64,000 nt of DNA from Pseudomonas putida (GCF_003228315.1 NZ_CP029693.1:5304501-5368500), one strand, 5' to 3'. Positions 43,145-52,601 are shown, counted from the stretch's first letter. Notes: generated by a model not told the origin, from the sequence alone. Numbers and translations are program-made.

Positions 43145-43264
43145 TCACGCATATTGATCTGACTTGACTGAAGCTTAGACGGTGGATGGCGATGGTGAAA
43201 AAATTGTGAACCTCCAAATATCGTGGATCCATTCCGATGGACTTGTGTGGCAAGGGCATTTATC

Positions 43265-43294
43265 TGTGGTGAGGGGATAAATCCCCTCACCACA
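43265..43294. repeat. Perfect 30-base palindrome (14-bp stem)
   Basis: TGTGGTGAGGGGAT, a 2-base centre, then ATCCCCTCACCACA. It lies between opgC and the PBP-like gene on the same strand. It resembles a pseudomonad repeat beginning TGTGGCGAGGGGATTTATCC and may end the opgC transcript, although no T run follows. Confidence 0.75.
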
Positions 43295-43316
43295 AGCCCC
43301 TGCACCCAAGGTTTAA

Positions 43317-44441
43317 TCAGGCCGTGGCCAGACGGGCAGGTTGATTCAACCGCTTGTTGAACTCCAGCCAGGCCCCCATCAACGCCATCAAACCCGCACC
43401 CACCAGTGCGGTAAAGATCTGCATGGCGAACGCGTCGTCGGTCATGGCATTGATCATGTCCGCCAAGGGCGCCAGCAAGACGCCCAGACAGAAGATTTCC
43501 AGGGAAAAGCGCCCCATGCGGCAGCTTTGCCGGGCCAGCCAGTTTTGCGTCCAGCCGGTATCGGGCAGCAGTTTCGCCGTGACGTAGGCCAGCGCCAGGA
43601 AGTGCAGCAGACGTACCGGCGAGAGATTGGTCTTGCTGATCGGGTACAGCAGGTTGCTCAGGCTGGCGGGCATCAGCGCGTCGTGGATGTGTGGCCAGCG
43701 CCATGCCAGGGTGATCAGCCCGGCTGCGACCACATACACAGCTGCGGTCACGAACAGCGGCTGGCGCAGCAGCGGCCGGGTATCAGGCAGCCGTGGGCGC
43801 TGTGAATGGATGGCGGCGGCGCCGCCCAGGACGAACAGCAACTGCCAGGCGACGGGATTGAAGTACCACACGCCGTCCTTGATCGCGGCCAGGTTCCAGC
43901 CGGCCAGCGGCACCATCAGGTACAGCGCCAGTGACAGCCCGACCACCACCCAGGTCTTGCGCACCAGCAACGGCAAGGCCAGCGGCAAGCCCGCCAGCAG
44001 CACGATGTACAGCGGCAGCGGGTCCATCAGGTTGGGCTTGAAGCGCAGCAGCAGTTCATCGATCAGGGCCTGTTGAGGGTCGCTGATGAAGTGGTGCATG
44101 CCCATTTCTTCCACCAGGTCCCGGGTTTCCACGTGACTGTTGGCGAAGAACACGATGCCCATCAGCATCGCCAGCAAGAAGATGTGCACCACGTACAGCA
44201 CCCAGGCGCGGCGCAGGATTTTCAGGCAGGCGATCAGGAAACCTTCCCGGGCCAGCACCTTGCCGTAGGCCAGTACCGCGGCAAAACCGGCGAGGAACAC
44301 GAAAACTTCGGCGGCGTCGCTGAAGCCGAAGTTGCGCAGGGTGATCTGGCCCAAGGGGTTGTGAGGCACGTGATCCCAGAAGATGAAGATCAGTGCCAGG
44401 CCGCGAAAGAAATCGATCCGGTGATCGCGCGCTGAGGTCAT
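43317..44441 (-). CDS. opgC: OpgC-family acyltransferase (periplasmic glucan modification)
   Basis: Polytopic inner-membrane protein of 374 residues with about ten helices. It has the OpgC N terminus DHRIDFFRGLALIFIFWDHVPHNPL and FGFSDAAEVFVFLAGF; OpgC adds succinyl groups to osmoregulated periplasmic glucans. opgG/opgH are not in the window, which is usual for pseudomonad opgC copies. Start at 44441; no strong ribosome-binding site. Confidence 0.88.
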   Translation of the reverse strand: MTSARDHRIDFFRGLALIFIFWDHVPHNPLGQITLRNFGFSDAAEVFVFLAGFAAVLAYGKVLAREGFLIACLKILRRAWVLYVVHIFLLAMLMGIVFFANSHVETRDLVEEMGMHHFISDPQQALIDELLLRFKPNLMDPLPLYIVLLAGLPLALPLLVRKTWVVVGLSLALYLMVPLAGWNLAAIKDGVWYFNPVAWQLLFVLGGAAAIHSQRPRLPDTRPLLRQPLFVTAAVYVVAAGLITLAWRWPHIHDALMPASLSNLLYPISKTNLSPVRLLHFLALAYVTAKLLPDTGWTQNWLARQSCRMGRFSLEIFCLGVLLAPLADMINAMTDDAFAMQIFTALVGAGLMALMGAWLEFNKRLNQPARLATA

Positions 44442-44679
44442 GACGGCAAGCTCGTAAACGGGTGTTGAACAAAGGAGTAGCCGAAGGCGCGAAAGGTTGC
44501 GCGCCGCACATCGGCGGCGCGCAGGGTGGCCCGATTTGCCGTTAATTGCAAAGTCGGGGTATTACGGAATGTTGATAAGGCGTTTAACCGCTAGTCTGAA
44601 AGGTGGCGCCACCTGCGATTTCTGACAGTAGACGGGCTCAAAGACTTGGAGGAGCGTGTGCTCAATCCGAGGCGTGAAT

Positions 44680-45057
44680 ATGAGACGGTTGTGGAAAGGC
44701 TTTTCCAGTTACACGGTGATCGGTGTCGCCAACACGCTTATTCACTGGCAGATCTTTTTTCTGCTGAGTGTGGCGGCGGGGTTGCGCCAGGCGGTCAGCA
44801 ATCTGGTGGCGTTCTGCGTGGCGGCTTCGTTTTCGTTCTACATGAATGGGCTCTACACCTTTGACGGCAAGCTCTCGGTCGGCGGTTATCTGCTGTTCAT
44901 GGCGGCGATGGGGGCGCTGAGTTTCGGCGTTGGCCATGTGGGTGACCAGTTGCGCCTGCATGGCTTGCTGACCGTGGCGTTGTTTTCCGCATTGAGCCTG
45001 GTGTTGGGTTTCCTGTTTTCCAAATACGTGGTGTTTCGCGAGCGTGATGAAGCATGA
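44680..45057 (+). CDS. gtrA: GtrA family membrane protein
   Basis: Small four-helix membrane protein of 125 residues predicted to flip undecaprenyl-phosphate-linked sugar. Hydrophobic segments and YTVIGVANTLIHWQIFF, NLVAFCVAASFSFYMN and KYVVFRE are typical. ATG at 44680 is preferred with GAGG upstream; a GTG at 44656 is in frame behind GGAGGAG but only one base away. Overlaps gtrB by 4 bases; the three genes form a lipid-linked sugar transfer module. Confidence 0.88.
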   Translation: MRRLWKGFSSYTVIGVANTLIHWQIFFLLSVAAGLRQAVSNLVAFCVAASFSFYMNGLYTFDGKLSVGGYLLFMAAMGALSFGVGHVGDQLRLHGLLTVALFSALSLVLGFLFSKYVVFRERDEA

Positions 45058-46019
45058 GAGTTTCGCTGATCGTTCCGGTGTACAACGAAGAGCAGGCGAT
45101 CGACCTGTTCTATCGCGCGGTCCGCCAGGAGTTGCAACTGGGCGATGCCGAAGTGGAAATCGTGTTCATCAACGATGGCAGTACCGACGGCACCGCCGAA
45201 CGGGCTGCTGCGCTGGCACAAGCGGACGATCAGGTCCTGCTGATCAATTTCTCCCGCAACTTCGGCAAGGAGCCCGCGCTGTTTGCCGGTCTGGAATATG
45301 CCACCGGTGATGCCGTGATCCCGATGGACGTCGACCTGCAAGACCCCATCTGTGTCATCCCGAAACTGGTCGAACAATGGCAGAAAGGCGCGGATGTGGT
45401 GTTGGCCAAACGCAAGGACCGCCACACCGACAGCTATCTCAAACGCCACAGTGCCTCGTTGTTCTACCACCTGCTCAATCGCATTTCCTACACCCGCATC
45501 GAAGAAAACGTCGGCGACTTTCGCCTTATGGATCGCAAGGTGGTCGACGTCATTCGCACCTTGCCCGAGCATCAACTGTTCATGAAAGGCGTGCTGTCCT
45601 GGGCCGGGTTCAACACCGTGGTGGTGGAGTACGAGCGGGCCCGGCGCGTGGCGGGGAGCAGCAAATTCAATGGCTGGAAACTCTGGAACCTGGCGCTGGA
45701 AGGGGTAACGTCGTTCAGCACCGTGCCATTGCGGCTGTGGACGTACGTCGGCGGTTGCGTGTCCATCTTCGCGGTGCTGTACGCGGTGTACATGGTGTTG
45801 GACAAGATTTTCAACGGTAACAGCGTCCCCGGTTACCCCTCCCTGATGACGGCCATTCTGTTCCTGGGCGGCGTGCAGCTGATCGGCATTGGCATCCTCG
45901 GAGAGTACATCGGGCGAATTTACATCGAGGCCAAGCATCGGCCTCGCTATGTCATCAAGGACATCGTCAAAACCACGGGCAAGACGACCGAAAAGCCCTT
46001 CCTGACGAAGAGCCTTTGA
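45054..46019 (+). CDS. gtrB: GtrB-like glycosyltransferase (GT2, undecaprenyl-phosphate sugar)
   Basis: Membrane glycosyltransferase of 321 residues that would load a hexose on undecaprenyl phosphate. GT2 fold at the N terminus (SLIVPVYNEEQAI, FINDGSTDGT, VIPMDVDLQDP, ADVVLAKRKDR) and two C-terminal helices (VGGCVSIFAVLYAVYMVL and ILFLGGVQLIGIGILGEYIGRIY). Typical GtrB/DPM1-like length. It follows gtrA with overlap and is 6 bases before the third gene. Confidence 0.92.
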   Translation: MRVSLIVPVYNEEQAIDLFYRAVRQELQLGDAEVEIVFINDGSTDGTAERAAALAQADDQVLLINFSRNFGKEPALFAGLEYATGDAVIPMDVDLQDPICVIPKLVEQWQKGADVVLAKRKDRHTDSYLKRHSASLFYHLLNRISYTRIEENVGDFRLMDRKVVDVIRTLPEHQLFMKGVLSWAGFNTVVVEYERARRVAGSSKFNGWKLWNLALEGVTSFSTVPLRLWTYVGGCVSIFAVLYAVYMVLDKIFNGNSVPGYPSLMTAILFLGGVQLIGIGILGEYIGRIYIEAKHRPRYVIKDIVKTTGKTTEKPFLTKSL

Positions 46020-46025
46020 ACACAC

Positions 46026-47561
46026 ATGGCTCGGGTTTTTGATGGGAACCTGTGTCAGCCATGGCTCTATCGTGCGGGGCTGATCCTGCTGGTGATCCTG
46101 GCGCTGATCGTCCGTTTTCATGGGATTTCAGTGCCCGTCATCTGGTATGACGAAGCCTTCAGCGTGCTGCTGAGCGAGCGCTCGCCAGGGTTGATCTGGG
46201 CCACCACGGCCCGTGACGTTCACCCGCCGCTGTATTACCTGATCCTCCATTACTGGACACTCCTGTCCGGAAATACTGCGCTGGCCTTGCGCAGCCTGAG
46301 TGCCGTGGCGGATGTCGGCACGCTGGTGCTTTGTCTCAAGCTGATGAGCCTGTTGGCAACGCGCAGAGCGACCTGTTTTGCCGGGCTGATGCTGGTGTTG
46401 TTGCCGCTGTCGGTTCGCTACAGCCAGGAAGTGCGCATGTACACCTTGCTCGGCTTCTGGCTGATGGCGGCCACGGTCGCTCTGGTGTGCTGGAGTCGGC
46501 GGCCGCAATCGAAGCGTTACGCAGTGCTCTATGTGTTGCTGATGGCGTGCGCTTTTTATACCCATTACTTCGCCGCGCTCTGTGTGTTGGTGCATTGGTT
46601 TTACTGGTCGGGAATCGGAGCTGGCGGGTCTGTGGCCTTGCCCTTTCGGCGTTGGTTTTTGGCCAATGTCGCGATTGTGGCGTTGTATCTGCCCTGGTTG
46701 CCCTGGCTCATTGATCAGCTCGGTCGAATGAATGGACTTGAATGGGTGGCGCCGACCACTTGGGAGATGTTCCCGGAGCTGGTTTCGCGCTGCGTCATGA
46801 TGGTGTCGGCCACCGGTGGAGGGTTGTGGTGGGCGCTGCTGATCTCGGCGTCGATGCTCGCCTGCTGTTGGCTGGCGTTGAGGCAGGGGCGTGCGGATCG
46901 TCGCTCGACGCTGCTGTTGGTGGCTTATTTCTTCGTGCCGGCGATCACTGTTTTTCTGGTCTCCCTGATCGTTCCGGTATTCGTGACGCGGTACCTGGTG
47001 TTTGCCGCAGTCGGTTTGCCTCTGATAGCGGCGTTGGCACTGGATGGCCTGGCGAGTCGGAGGCCGCGGGTGGCGTACTTCTGTCTGAGTCTGTTGATCG
47101 CCGCCCAGGCCTATGGCGTGCTCAGGGTGTATGCACAGGATGACGGATTGAATGGCACGGATGTTCGCAAGTTGGCCAGGCTGGATACGGTGGCGGAGGG
47201 CATCAACCGACTGGCCCAGGCGGGCGATGAGATAGTGGTCGACGGTTTGTATTGGTATCTGCCCTTCAGTTACTACAACACCACGGGTATCCAGCCACGG
47301 CTTTACATCTCCCGTGCGCCAGACGGGAAGCCGCGTGGGCCTTATGACTATGGTGGCTGGCGGCTCATTCCCCAGCGCCTGGACTGGATTTTTTTCAGCG
47401 ATGTCTCTGCGTTGAAGGCCGTCGCGAGAAGAGTCTGGTGGATCACAGGCAAGCCCAAGCCTGAGGACGTGGTGATATTTCCCAAGGACTGGAAAGAGAC
47501 GCAGACAGTCAAAGGCAATGAGGTCCAGGCGCGACTGTTCATTCTTGAAGGCGGGCGCTGA
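46026..47561 (+). CDS. GT39-like membrane glycosyltransferase (Gtr-type specific)
   Basis: Polytopic membrane protein of 511 residues with the GT-C fold signature: first helix, then WYDEAFSVLL with the catalytic acidic pair, and RDVHPPLYYLILHYW, as in PMT/ArnT-like enzymes. About ten helices followed by a soluble C-terminal domain (about 390-511). In gtrAB clusters the third gene transfers the flipped sugar to a surface polymer such as O antigen. The acceptor and sugar cannot be read from sequence. Confidence 0.85.
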   Translation: MARVFDGNLCQPWLYRAGLILLVILALIVRFHGISVPVIWYDEAFSVLLSERSPGLIWATTARDVHPPLYYLILHYWTLLSGNTALALRSLSAVADVGTLVLCLKLMSLLATRRATCFAGLMLVLLPLSVRYSQEVRMYTLLGFWLMAATVALVCWSRRPQSKRYAVLYVLLMACAFYTHYFAALCVLVHWFYWSGIGAGGSVALPFRRWFLANVAIVALYLPWLPWLIDQLGRMNGLEWVAPTTWEMFPELVSRCVMMVSATGGGLWWALLISASMLACCWLALRQGRADRRSTLLLVAYFFVPAITVFLVSLIVPVFVTRYLVFAAVGLPLIAALALDGLASRRPRVAYFCLSLLIAAQAYGVLRVYAQDDGLNGTDVRKLARLDTVAEGINRLAQAGDEIVVDGLYWYLPFSYYNTTGIQPRLYISRAPDGKPRGPYDYGGWRLIPQRLDWIFFSDVSALKAVARRVWWITGKPKPEDVVIFPKDWKETQTVKGNEVQARLFILEGGR

Positions 47562-47594
47562 GGTCAGCAGACCTTCAGCGCCGCAGTGTCACTG

Positions 47595-49214
47595 TCAGGC
47601 CGCCGCTATTTCATTGGGCTCGAAACTGTCCGCCCGCGCCATCTGCCACATCCGCGAATAGAACTCGCCGTTCACTTCCCCAGTCAGCAACTCACCGGGC
47701 TTGAGGAACACATGCAGCTGCGAGAACAGCTTGATCTCAGTCGCCGACATGCGCCGCACCAGGTGCTTGGCCGACAGCTGTGACGGGTGTTCGAGGCCGG
47801 CGGCGGCGAGCATTTCGGCCAGGCCCTTGAGGGTGTTGCGGTGGAAGTTGAAGACCCTCTGGGCCTTGTCCGGCACCACCAGCGCGCGCTGGCGCAAGGT
47901 GTCCTGGGTGGCGACGCCGGTCGGGCATTTGTTGGTATGGCAGCTTTGCGACTGGATGCAGCCGATGGCGAACATGAAGCCCCGCGCCGAATTCGCCCAA
48001 TCGGCGCCAATGGCCAGGACGCTGGCGATGTCGAATGCGCTGACGATCTTGCCGCTGGCGCCGAGTTTGATTTTGTCCCGCAGGTTCAGCCCCACCAGGG
48101 TGTTGTGCACGAACAGCAGGCCTTCGCGCATCGGCACGCCGATGTGGTCGGTGAACTCCAGTGGTGCGGCGCCGGTGCCGCCTTCCTTGCCGTCGATCAC
48201 GATGAAGTCGGGGAGGATGCCGGTTTCCAGCATGGCCTTGGCGATGCCCATGAACTCCCACGGATGACCCAGGCAGAACTTGAAACCCACCGGTTTGCCG
48301 CCGGACAGTTCACGCAGTTGCTTGATGAAATGCATCATCTCGATCGGTGTGGAAAACGCGCTGTGGCGCGAGGGCGAGATGCAGTCTTCGCCCATCGGAA
48401 CGCCACGGGTCTCGGCAATCTCCTGGGTGACCTTGTGCTTGGGCAGAATCCCGCCGTGACCGGGTTTGGCGCCCTGGCTCAATTTGATTTCGATCATCCG
48501 CACTTGCGGGGTTAGCGCCTGGGCGGCGAAGCGTTCCGGGTCGAAGCGGCCGTCGGCGGTGCGGCAGCCGAAATAGCCGCTGCCCAGTTCCCAGGTCAGG
48601 TCGCCGCCGTTTTCCCGGTGGTAAGGGCTGATGCTGCCTTCGCCGGTGTCGTGGGCGAAGTTGCCGAGCTTGGCACCCTGGTTCAAGGCGCGGATGGCGT
48701 TGGCGCTGAGCGAGCCGAAGCTCATGGCCGAGATGTTGAACACCGATGCCGAATACGGCTGGGTGCACTGCGGGCCGCCGACCAGTACGCGGAAGCTGTT
48801 GGGGTCGCTCAACGGCGCCGGGCGCATGGAATGGCCGATGAACTCGAAGCCCGACTGATACACATCAATCAGGGTGCCGAAGGGTTTGTCGGCGCTTTCA
48901 TTCTTCGCCCGGGAGTAGACCAGCGAGCGCTGGGCCCGGGAGAAGGGCAGGGCATCGCTGTCGGATTCGAGCAGGTACTGGCGGATTTCCGGGCGGATGC
49001 CTTCGACCAGGTAGCGGATGTTGCCCAGGATCGGGTAGTTGCGCCGCACGGCGTGGGGTTTTTGCAGCAGGTCGCCAATGCCGATCAGGCTCAGCACACC
49101 GGTGACGAGGGTGATTGGCCACAGCCAGTCGTGGGACAGGAAGGGCAGGCTGGCGAGGGTGAAAATCACGCAGACGGCAAAGAAGGCGTAGCGGCTCAGG
49201 AGTGACAGGCTCAT
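47595..49214 (-). CDS. FMN-binding glutamate synthase family protein
   Basis: A 539-residue protein with two N-terminal transmembrane helices (FFAVCVIFTLASLPFL and WPITLVTGVLSLIGIG) and a glutamate-synthase-type FMN/Fe-S domain: SAMSFGSLSANAIRALN, HNTLVGLNLRDKIKLGASG, and the cysteine cluster SCHTNKCPTGVAT for an Fe-S centre. It lacks the glutamine amidotransferase domain of GltB, so it is not a complete glutamate synthase; its physiological reaction is unknown. AAGGAAACC precedes the start. Confidence 0.9.
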   Translation of the reverse strand: MSLSLLSRYAFFAVCVIFTLASLPFLSHDWLWPITLVTGVLSLIGIGDLLQKPHAVRRNYPILGNIRYLVEGIRPEIRQYLLESDSDALPFSRAQRSLVYSRAKNESADKPFGTLIDVYQSGFEFIGHSMRPAPLSDPNSFRVLVGGPQCTQPYSASVFNISAMSFGSLSANAIRALNQGAKLGNFAHDTGEGSISPYHRENGGDLTWELGSGYFGCRTADGRFDPERFAAQALTPQVRMIEIKLSQGAKPGHGGILPKHKVTQEIAETRGVPMGEDCISPSRHSAFSTPIEMMHFIKQLRELSGGKPVGFKFCLGHPWEFMGIAKAMLETGILPDFIVIDGKEGGTGAAPLEFTDHIGVPMREGLLFVHNTLVGLNLRDKIKLGASGKIVSAFDIASVLAIGADWANSARGFMFAIGCIQSQSCHTNKCPTGVATQDTLRQRALVVPDKAQRVFNFHRNTLKGLAEMLAAAGLEHPSQLSAKHLVRRMSATEIKLFSQLHVFLKPGELLTGEVNGEFYSRMWQMARADSFEPNEIAAA

Positions 49215-49261
49215 ACGGTTTCCTTGGGTTCGGACTCAAAAAATTGGCTGCACACAAAACA

Positions 49262-49353
49262 CTGTAGGAGCGAGCCTGCTCGCGATGGCAATCTCAAATT
49301 CAGCATTGATGTTGGCTGAGACTCCGTCATCGCGAGCAGGCTCGCTCCTACAG
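49262..49353. repeat. REPIN
   Basis: Inverted pair of GCGAGCAGGCTCGC palindromes with the second spacer type (TTCAGCATTGATGTTGGC), similar to the copy at 20693-20784. It lies between the LuxR gene end and the FMN protein start. Confidence 0.9.
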
Positions 49354-49361
49354 AAAAGCAA

Positions 49362-50162
49362 TCAGGCATTCTGCGCCTGCAAAAAAATCGAAAACAGCTC
49401 CGACTGGGACTTGATCCCCAGCTTGCTGTACATGTGTTTCTTATGGACTTTCACGGTTTCGATGGAAATTTCCAGTTTGCGGGCGATTTCCTTGCTGGAG
49501 CAGCCGCTGAGCATCAAGCGCCCGACGTCCAGCTCCCGGGCGGTCAATTGCGCGCCCTTGAGTTGCTGCACCGACGCTTCCAGTTGCACCCGCCAGTCGC
49601 CCTGTACCGGGGAGGGCGCCAAGGCCACTACTTCGTTGATTTCGTAGGGCAGGCGCTGGCGCAGCAAACCCAGCACCCACGGCGAAATCAACGATAGCAG
49701 GGCGATCTGCCCGGCGCTGAAGCGCTGCTTGCTGCCCAGTGACAGGCACAAGGTGCGGTCGCCTTCGAGCTGACAATTAAACTGGATTTCGTCGGCCACG
49801 ACATTCACACGAAAGTATCGTTGATAGTACTCGGTGAGTTCGAAATGCTCCGGCGCGACCTCCGACAGGCGGTACAGACCGGTGCGCGATTGCTCGCGGC
49901 AGGCGATGTAGAAAGGGTCGAGCAGGTAAAGGCCGCGCAGGTAATCCTGGAACAACGGGTCGGGGCCACCGTCTTCCGCGGGGCATTCGGCAAACACTTG
50001 CGGGTGCTGGTCGGCGCTGAACAGCAGGGCGACCCAGCTGTCGCAGGGCACGTATTGATCCAGCAGGCGCACCAGCTGCGTCCAGAAATTGGGCCTGTCC
50101 AGGGCGTCGATCAGTTGCCCCACCGAGCGGTGCCAGGCGATGTCGTCCAACGAGAGTGTCAT
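49362..50162 (-). CDS. LuxR-family regulator with uncharacterised N-terminal sensor
   Basis: Transcription factor of 266 residues. The C terminus has a complete LuxR HTH (LTARELDVGRLMLSGCSSKEIARKL, TVKVHKKHMYSKLGI). The N-terminal 190 residues (CDSWVALLFSAD onward) look GAF-like rather than an acyl-homoserine-lactone domain. It is divergent from the nitrilase-family hydrolase gene with a 119-base gap, so it probably controls that gene and the permease downstream. Ligand unknown. Confidence 0.88.
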   Translation of the reverse strand: MTLSLDDIAWHRSVGQLIDALDRPNFWTQLVRLLDQYVPCDSWVALLFSADQHPQVFAECPAEDGGPDPLFQDYLRGLYLLDPFYIACREQSRTGLYRLSEVAPEHFELTEYYQRYFRVNVVADEIQFNCQLEGDRTLCLSLGSKQRFSAGQIALLSLISPWVLGLLRQRLPYEINEVVALAPSPVQGDWRVQLEASVQQLKGAQLTARELDVGRLMLSGCSSKEIARKLEISIETVKVHKKHMYSKLGIKSQSELFSIFLQAQNA

Positions 50163-50281
50163 GCCTCTACCCCTATCGTGTTACCCCAGCGGCGTGATTC
50201 CCCGGCCGCTCGCTTGCTGCGCATACTGGCGCACAGACAGCGACCGGGCAATCTTTCCGGCGCCCAGAACAAGGACTCCCC

Positions 50282-51103
50282 ATGAAAGTCGAACTCGCCC
50301 AACTGGCGGGCCGTGACAACGACACGGCTTACAACCTCGAGCGCGCCCTGGCGGCGATCAACGCCTGTTCCGCCGATACGCAACTGATCATGTTTCCGGA
50401 AAGCCACTTGATGGGCTTCCCCAGCGCCGAATCCGTGGCCGACGTCGCCGAACCGCTGGACGGCCCGACCGTCGGCGCGATTGTTGCCGCTGCCCGTGAG
50501 CGCAACATTGCCGTGGTGATCGGCACGGCCGAGAACGATAACGGCCGTTTTTTCAACACCACGCTGCTGATCACCCCTGAAGGCATTGCGCTCAAATACC
50601 GCAAGACCCACCTGTGGGCGTCGGATCGCGGTGTCTATGAGGCCGGCGATCGCTACGCCACCGTCATGTGGAATGGCCTGCGTGTGGGTCTGTTGATTTG
50701 CTACGACATCGAATTTCCCGAAACCGCCCGCGCCCTGGCGCAACTGGGTGCTGAGTTGCTGCTGGTGACCAACGGCAACATGGACCCCTACGGCCCGACC
50801 CACCGCACCGCGATCATGGCCCGCGCCCAGGAAAACCAGGCGTTTGCGCTGATGGTTAACCGGGTGGAAGCGGGCGACGGCGGGCTGCTGTTCGCCGGCG
50901 GCAGTGCACTGGTGGATCCGCTGGGCACGCAGGTGTTCGAAGCGGGGCGCGAGGAAGGCCAGTTTGCAGTGGAGCTGGACCTGAGCCGGTTGACGGCGGC
51001 GCGCCAGGATTATCGGTATCTGGATGATCAGCGGCTGAAGTTGCCGGGGGAGATGGTTGAGCATGCCAATGGACTGCGGGAGTTGCTGATCCCTGCTCGC
51101 TAA
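50282..51103 (+). CDS. Carbon-nitrogen hydrolase (nitrilase superfamily)
   Basis: Amidase-type hydrolase of 273 residues with the full catalytic triad: Glu near 40 (FPESHLMGF), Lys near 108 (KYRKTHLW), Cys near 140 (LLICYDIEFPE). Such enzymes cleave amides or carbamoyl groups; the adjacent APC permease suggests it acts on an imported amine or amino-acid derivative. AAGGA lies upstream of the ATG. Substrate is not determinable. Confidence 0.9.
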   Translation: MKVELAQLAGRDNDTAYNLERALAAINACSADTQLIMFPESHLMGFPSAESVADVAEPLDGPTVGAIVAAARERNIAVVIGTAENDNGRFFNTTLLITPEGIALKYRKTHLWASDRGVYEAGDRYATVMWNGLRVGLLICYDIEFPETARALAQLGAELLLVTNGNMDPYGPTHRTAIMARAQENQAFALMVNRVEAGDGGLLFAGGSALVDPLGTQVFEAGREEGQFAVELDLSRLTAARQDYRYLDDQRLKLPGEMVEHANGLRELLIPAR

Positions 51104-51105
51104 CC

Positions 51106-51218
51106 GATCGTTCCCACGCTCTGCGTGGGAATGCATCAACGGACGCTCTGCGTTCGGCTTTTGATTTGGGACGCGGAGCGTCCCCGGCTGCATTCCCACG
51201 CAGAGCGTGGGAACGATC
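51106..51218. repeat. 113-base element with 30-bp perfect terminal inverted repeats
   Basis: The left arm GATCGTTCCCACGCTCTGCG continues through TGGGAATGCA; the right arm is its exact reverse complement. Inside is a second inverted pair (GGACGCTCTGCG / CGCGGAGCGTCC). It has no coding capacity. It looks like a distinct REPIN-like family, and separates the hydrolase and permease genes. Confidence 0.88.
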
Positions 51219-51275
51219 ACCCTGCGCCGAACTCGGCTCTGCCATAAATCCAATAACAACCGGAGTAGTCGCCCC

Positions 51276-52601
51276 ATGGCTCGTTTGCAACGCACCCTGT
51301 CATTAGGCTCGGTGGTGCTGTTTGGCATCGCCTACATGACGCCGATCATTGTCCTCGGCACCTTTGGCATCCTCGCCCAGTCCACCGCCGGCATGGTCCC
51401 GGCCGCGTATCTGGCGGCGCTGGTGGCCATGTTCTTCACCGCCATGAGCTACGGGCGCATGGCCCAGGCCTTCCCGGTTGCGGGTTCCGCCTACAGCTAC
51501 GTACGCAAGGCCATCAGCCCGAAACTGGGGTTCATCGCCGGTTGGGCGGTGCTGCTCGATTACCTGTTCCTGCCCATGGCCATCTGGCTGATCGGCGCCG
51601 CTTACCTCAACTCCGCGTTCCCGGCGGTGCCGCAGTGGATCTGGGTGCTGGCGTTCATCGGCATCACCAGCGCGATCAACATCGTCGGCCTGAAACTGGC
51701 CAACGGCGTCAACGCCTTGCTGATGCTGGTGCAATTTTTGGTGCTGGTGGCGTTCGTGGCGCTGTGCGTGCACTACGTCACCGGCGATGCGAGCACGCCG
51801 TTGTGGTCGATCAAACCGTTCTTCAATGGCGACATGCAGATGCCGTTGATCATGAGCGGCGCGGCCATCGCCTGCTATTCATTCCTCGGCTTCGACGCGG
51901 TCAGCACCCTGACCGAAGAAACCCGTGACCCACGCCGCACGATTCCACGGGCGATCATGCTGATCACCCTGATCGGCGGGCTGATTTTCGTCGGGGTTTC
52001 GTACTTCGTGCAGATCGCCCACCCGTCGTTCCAGTTCGACAGCGTGGATTCGGCGGCCTACGAGATTGCCCGCAACATCGGCGGTGACCTGTTCGTCTCG
52101 ATCTTCCTCATCGGCCTGATCGTCGGCCAGTTCGCCTCGGGCCTGTCGGCGCAGGCCAGTGGTTCGCGTCTGTTGTACGCCATGGGCCGTGACGGCGTTC
52201 TGCCGAAGTCGTTTTTCGGCACCTTGCACGAGCGCTTTGGTACGCCGATCAACAGCATCCTGCTGTGCGCCGTGGTGGCGTTGCTGGCGCTGAAACTCGA
52301 CGTCACCACCTCGACCTCGTTCATCAACTTCGGCGCGTTCCTGGCGTTCAGCCTGGTGAACCTGTCGGTGATCTTTCATTACTGGATCGGCGGCGAGAAG
52401 AAAGGCCCGCGCGAGCTGGTGCTGTTCCTGATCTTCCCGTTCATTGGTCTGGCAGCAGACCTGTGGCTGATGGTCAGCCTCGATCACCTGGCGATCTATC
52501 TCGGCCTGAGCTGGCTGGCGATTGGCGTGGTGTACCTGGCGGTGTTGACCAGCGGCTTCCGTCGTCAGCCACCGGAGATGGATTTCCAGGAAGCGACATA
52601 A
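51276..52601 (+). CDS. APC-family amino acid/amine permease
   Basis: Inner-membrane transporter of 441 residues with twelve predicted helices and the APC fold (LGSVVLFGIAYMTPIIVLGTFG at helix 1, FLGFDAVSTLTEETRDP at helix 6, ASGSRLLYAMGRDGVLP). Most similar in motif style to putrescine/amino acid importers of the PuuP group. The start at 51276 gives MARLQRTLSLGS; GGAG is 11 bases upstream. Likely in one unit with the nitrilase gene despite the palindromic element between them. Confidence 0.88.
   Translation: MARLQRTLSLGSVVLFGIAYMTPIIVLGTFGILAQSTAGMVPAAYLAALVAMFFTAMSYGRMAQAFPVAGSAYSYVRKAISPKLGFIAGWAVLLDYLFLPMAIWLIGAAYLNSAFPAVPQWIWVLAFIGITSAINIVGLKLANGVNALLMLVQFLVLVAFVALCVHYVTGDASTPLWSIKPFFNGDMQMPLIMSGAAIACYSFLGFDAVSTLTEETRDPRRTIPRAIMLITLIGGLIFVGVSYFVQIAHPSFQFDSVDSAAYEIARNIGGDLFVSIFLIGLIVGQFASGLSAQASGSRLLYAMGRDGVLPKSFFGTLHERFGTPINSILLCAVVALLALKLDVTTSTSFINFGAFLAFSLVNLSVIFHYWIGGEKKGPRELVLFLIFPFIGLAADLWLMVSLDHLAIYLGLSWLAIGVVYLAVLTSGFRRQPPEMDFQEAT

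Noticed and set aside
49362..50162. LuxR protein as the partner of the lux-box-like dyad at 29857
   Set aside because: Its N-terminal domain is not recognisable as acyl-homoserine-lactone binding, it is 20 kb away and is better explained as regulator of the divergent hydrolase gene.
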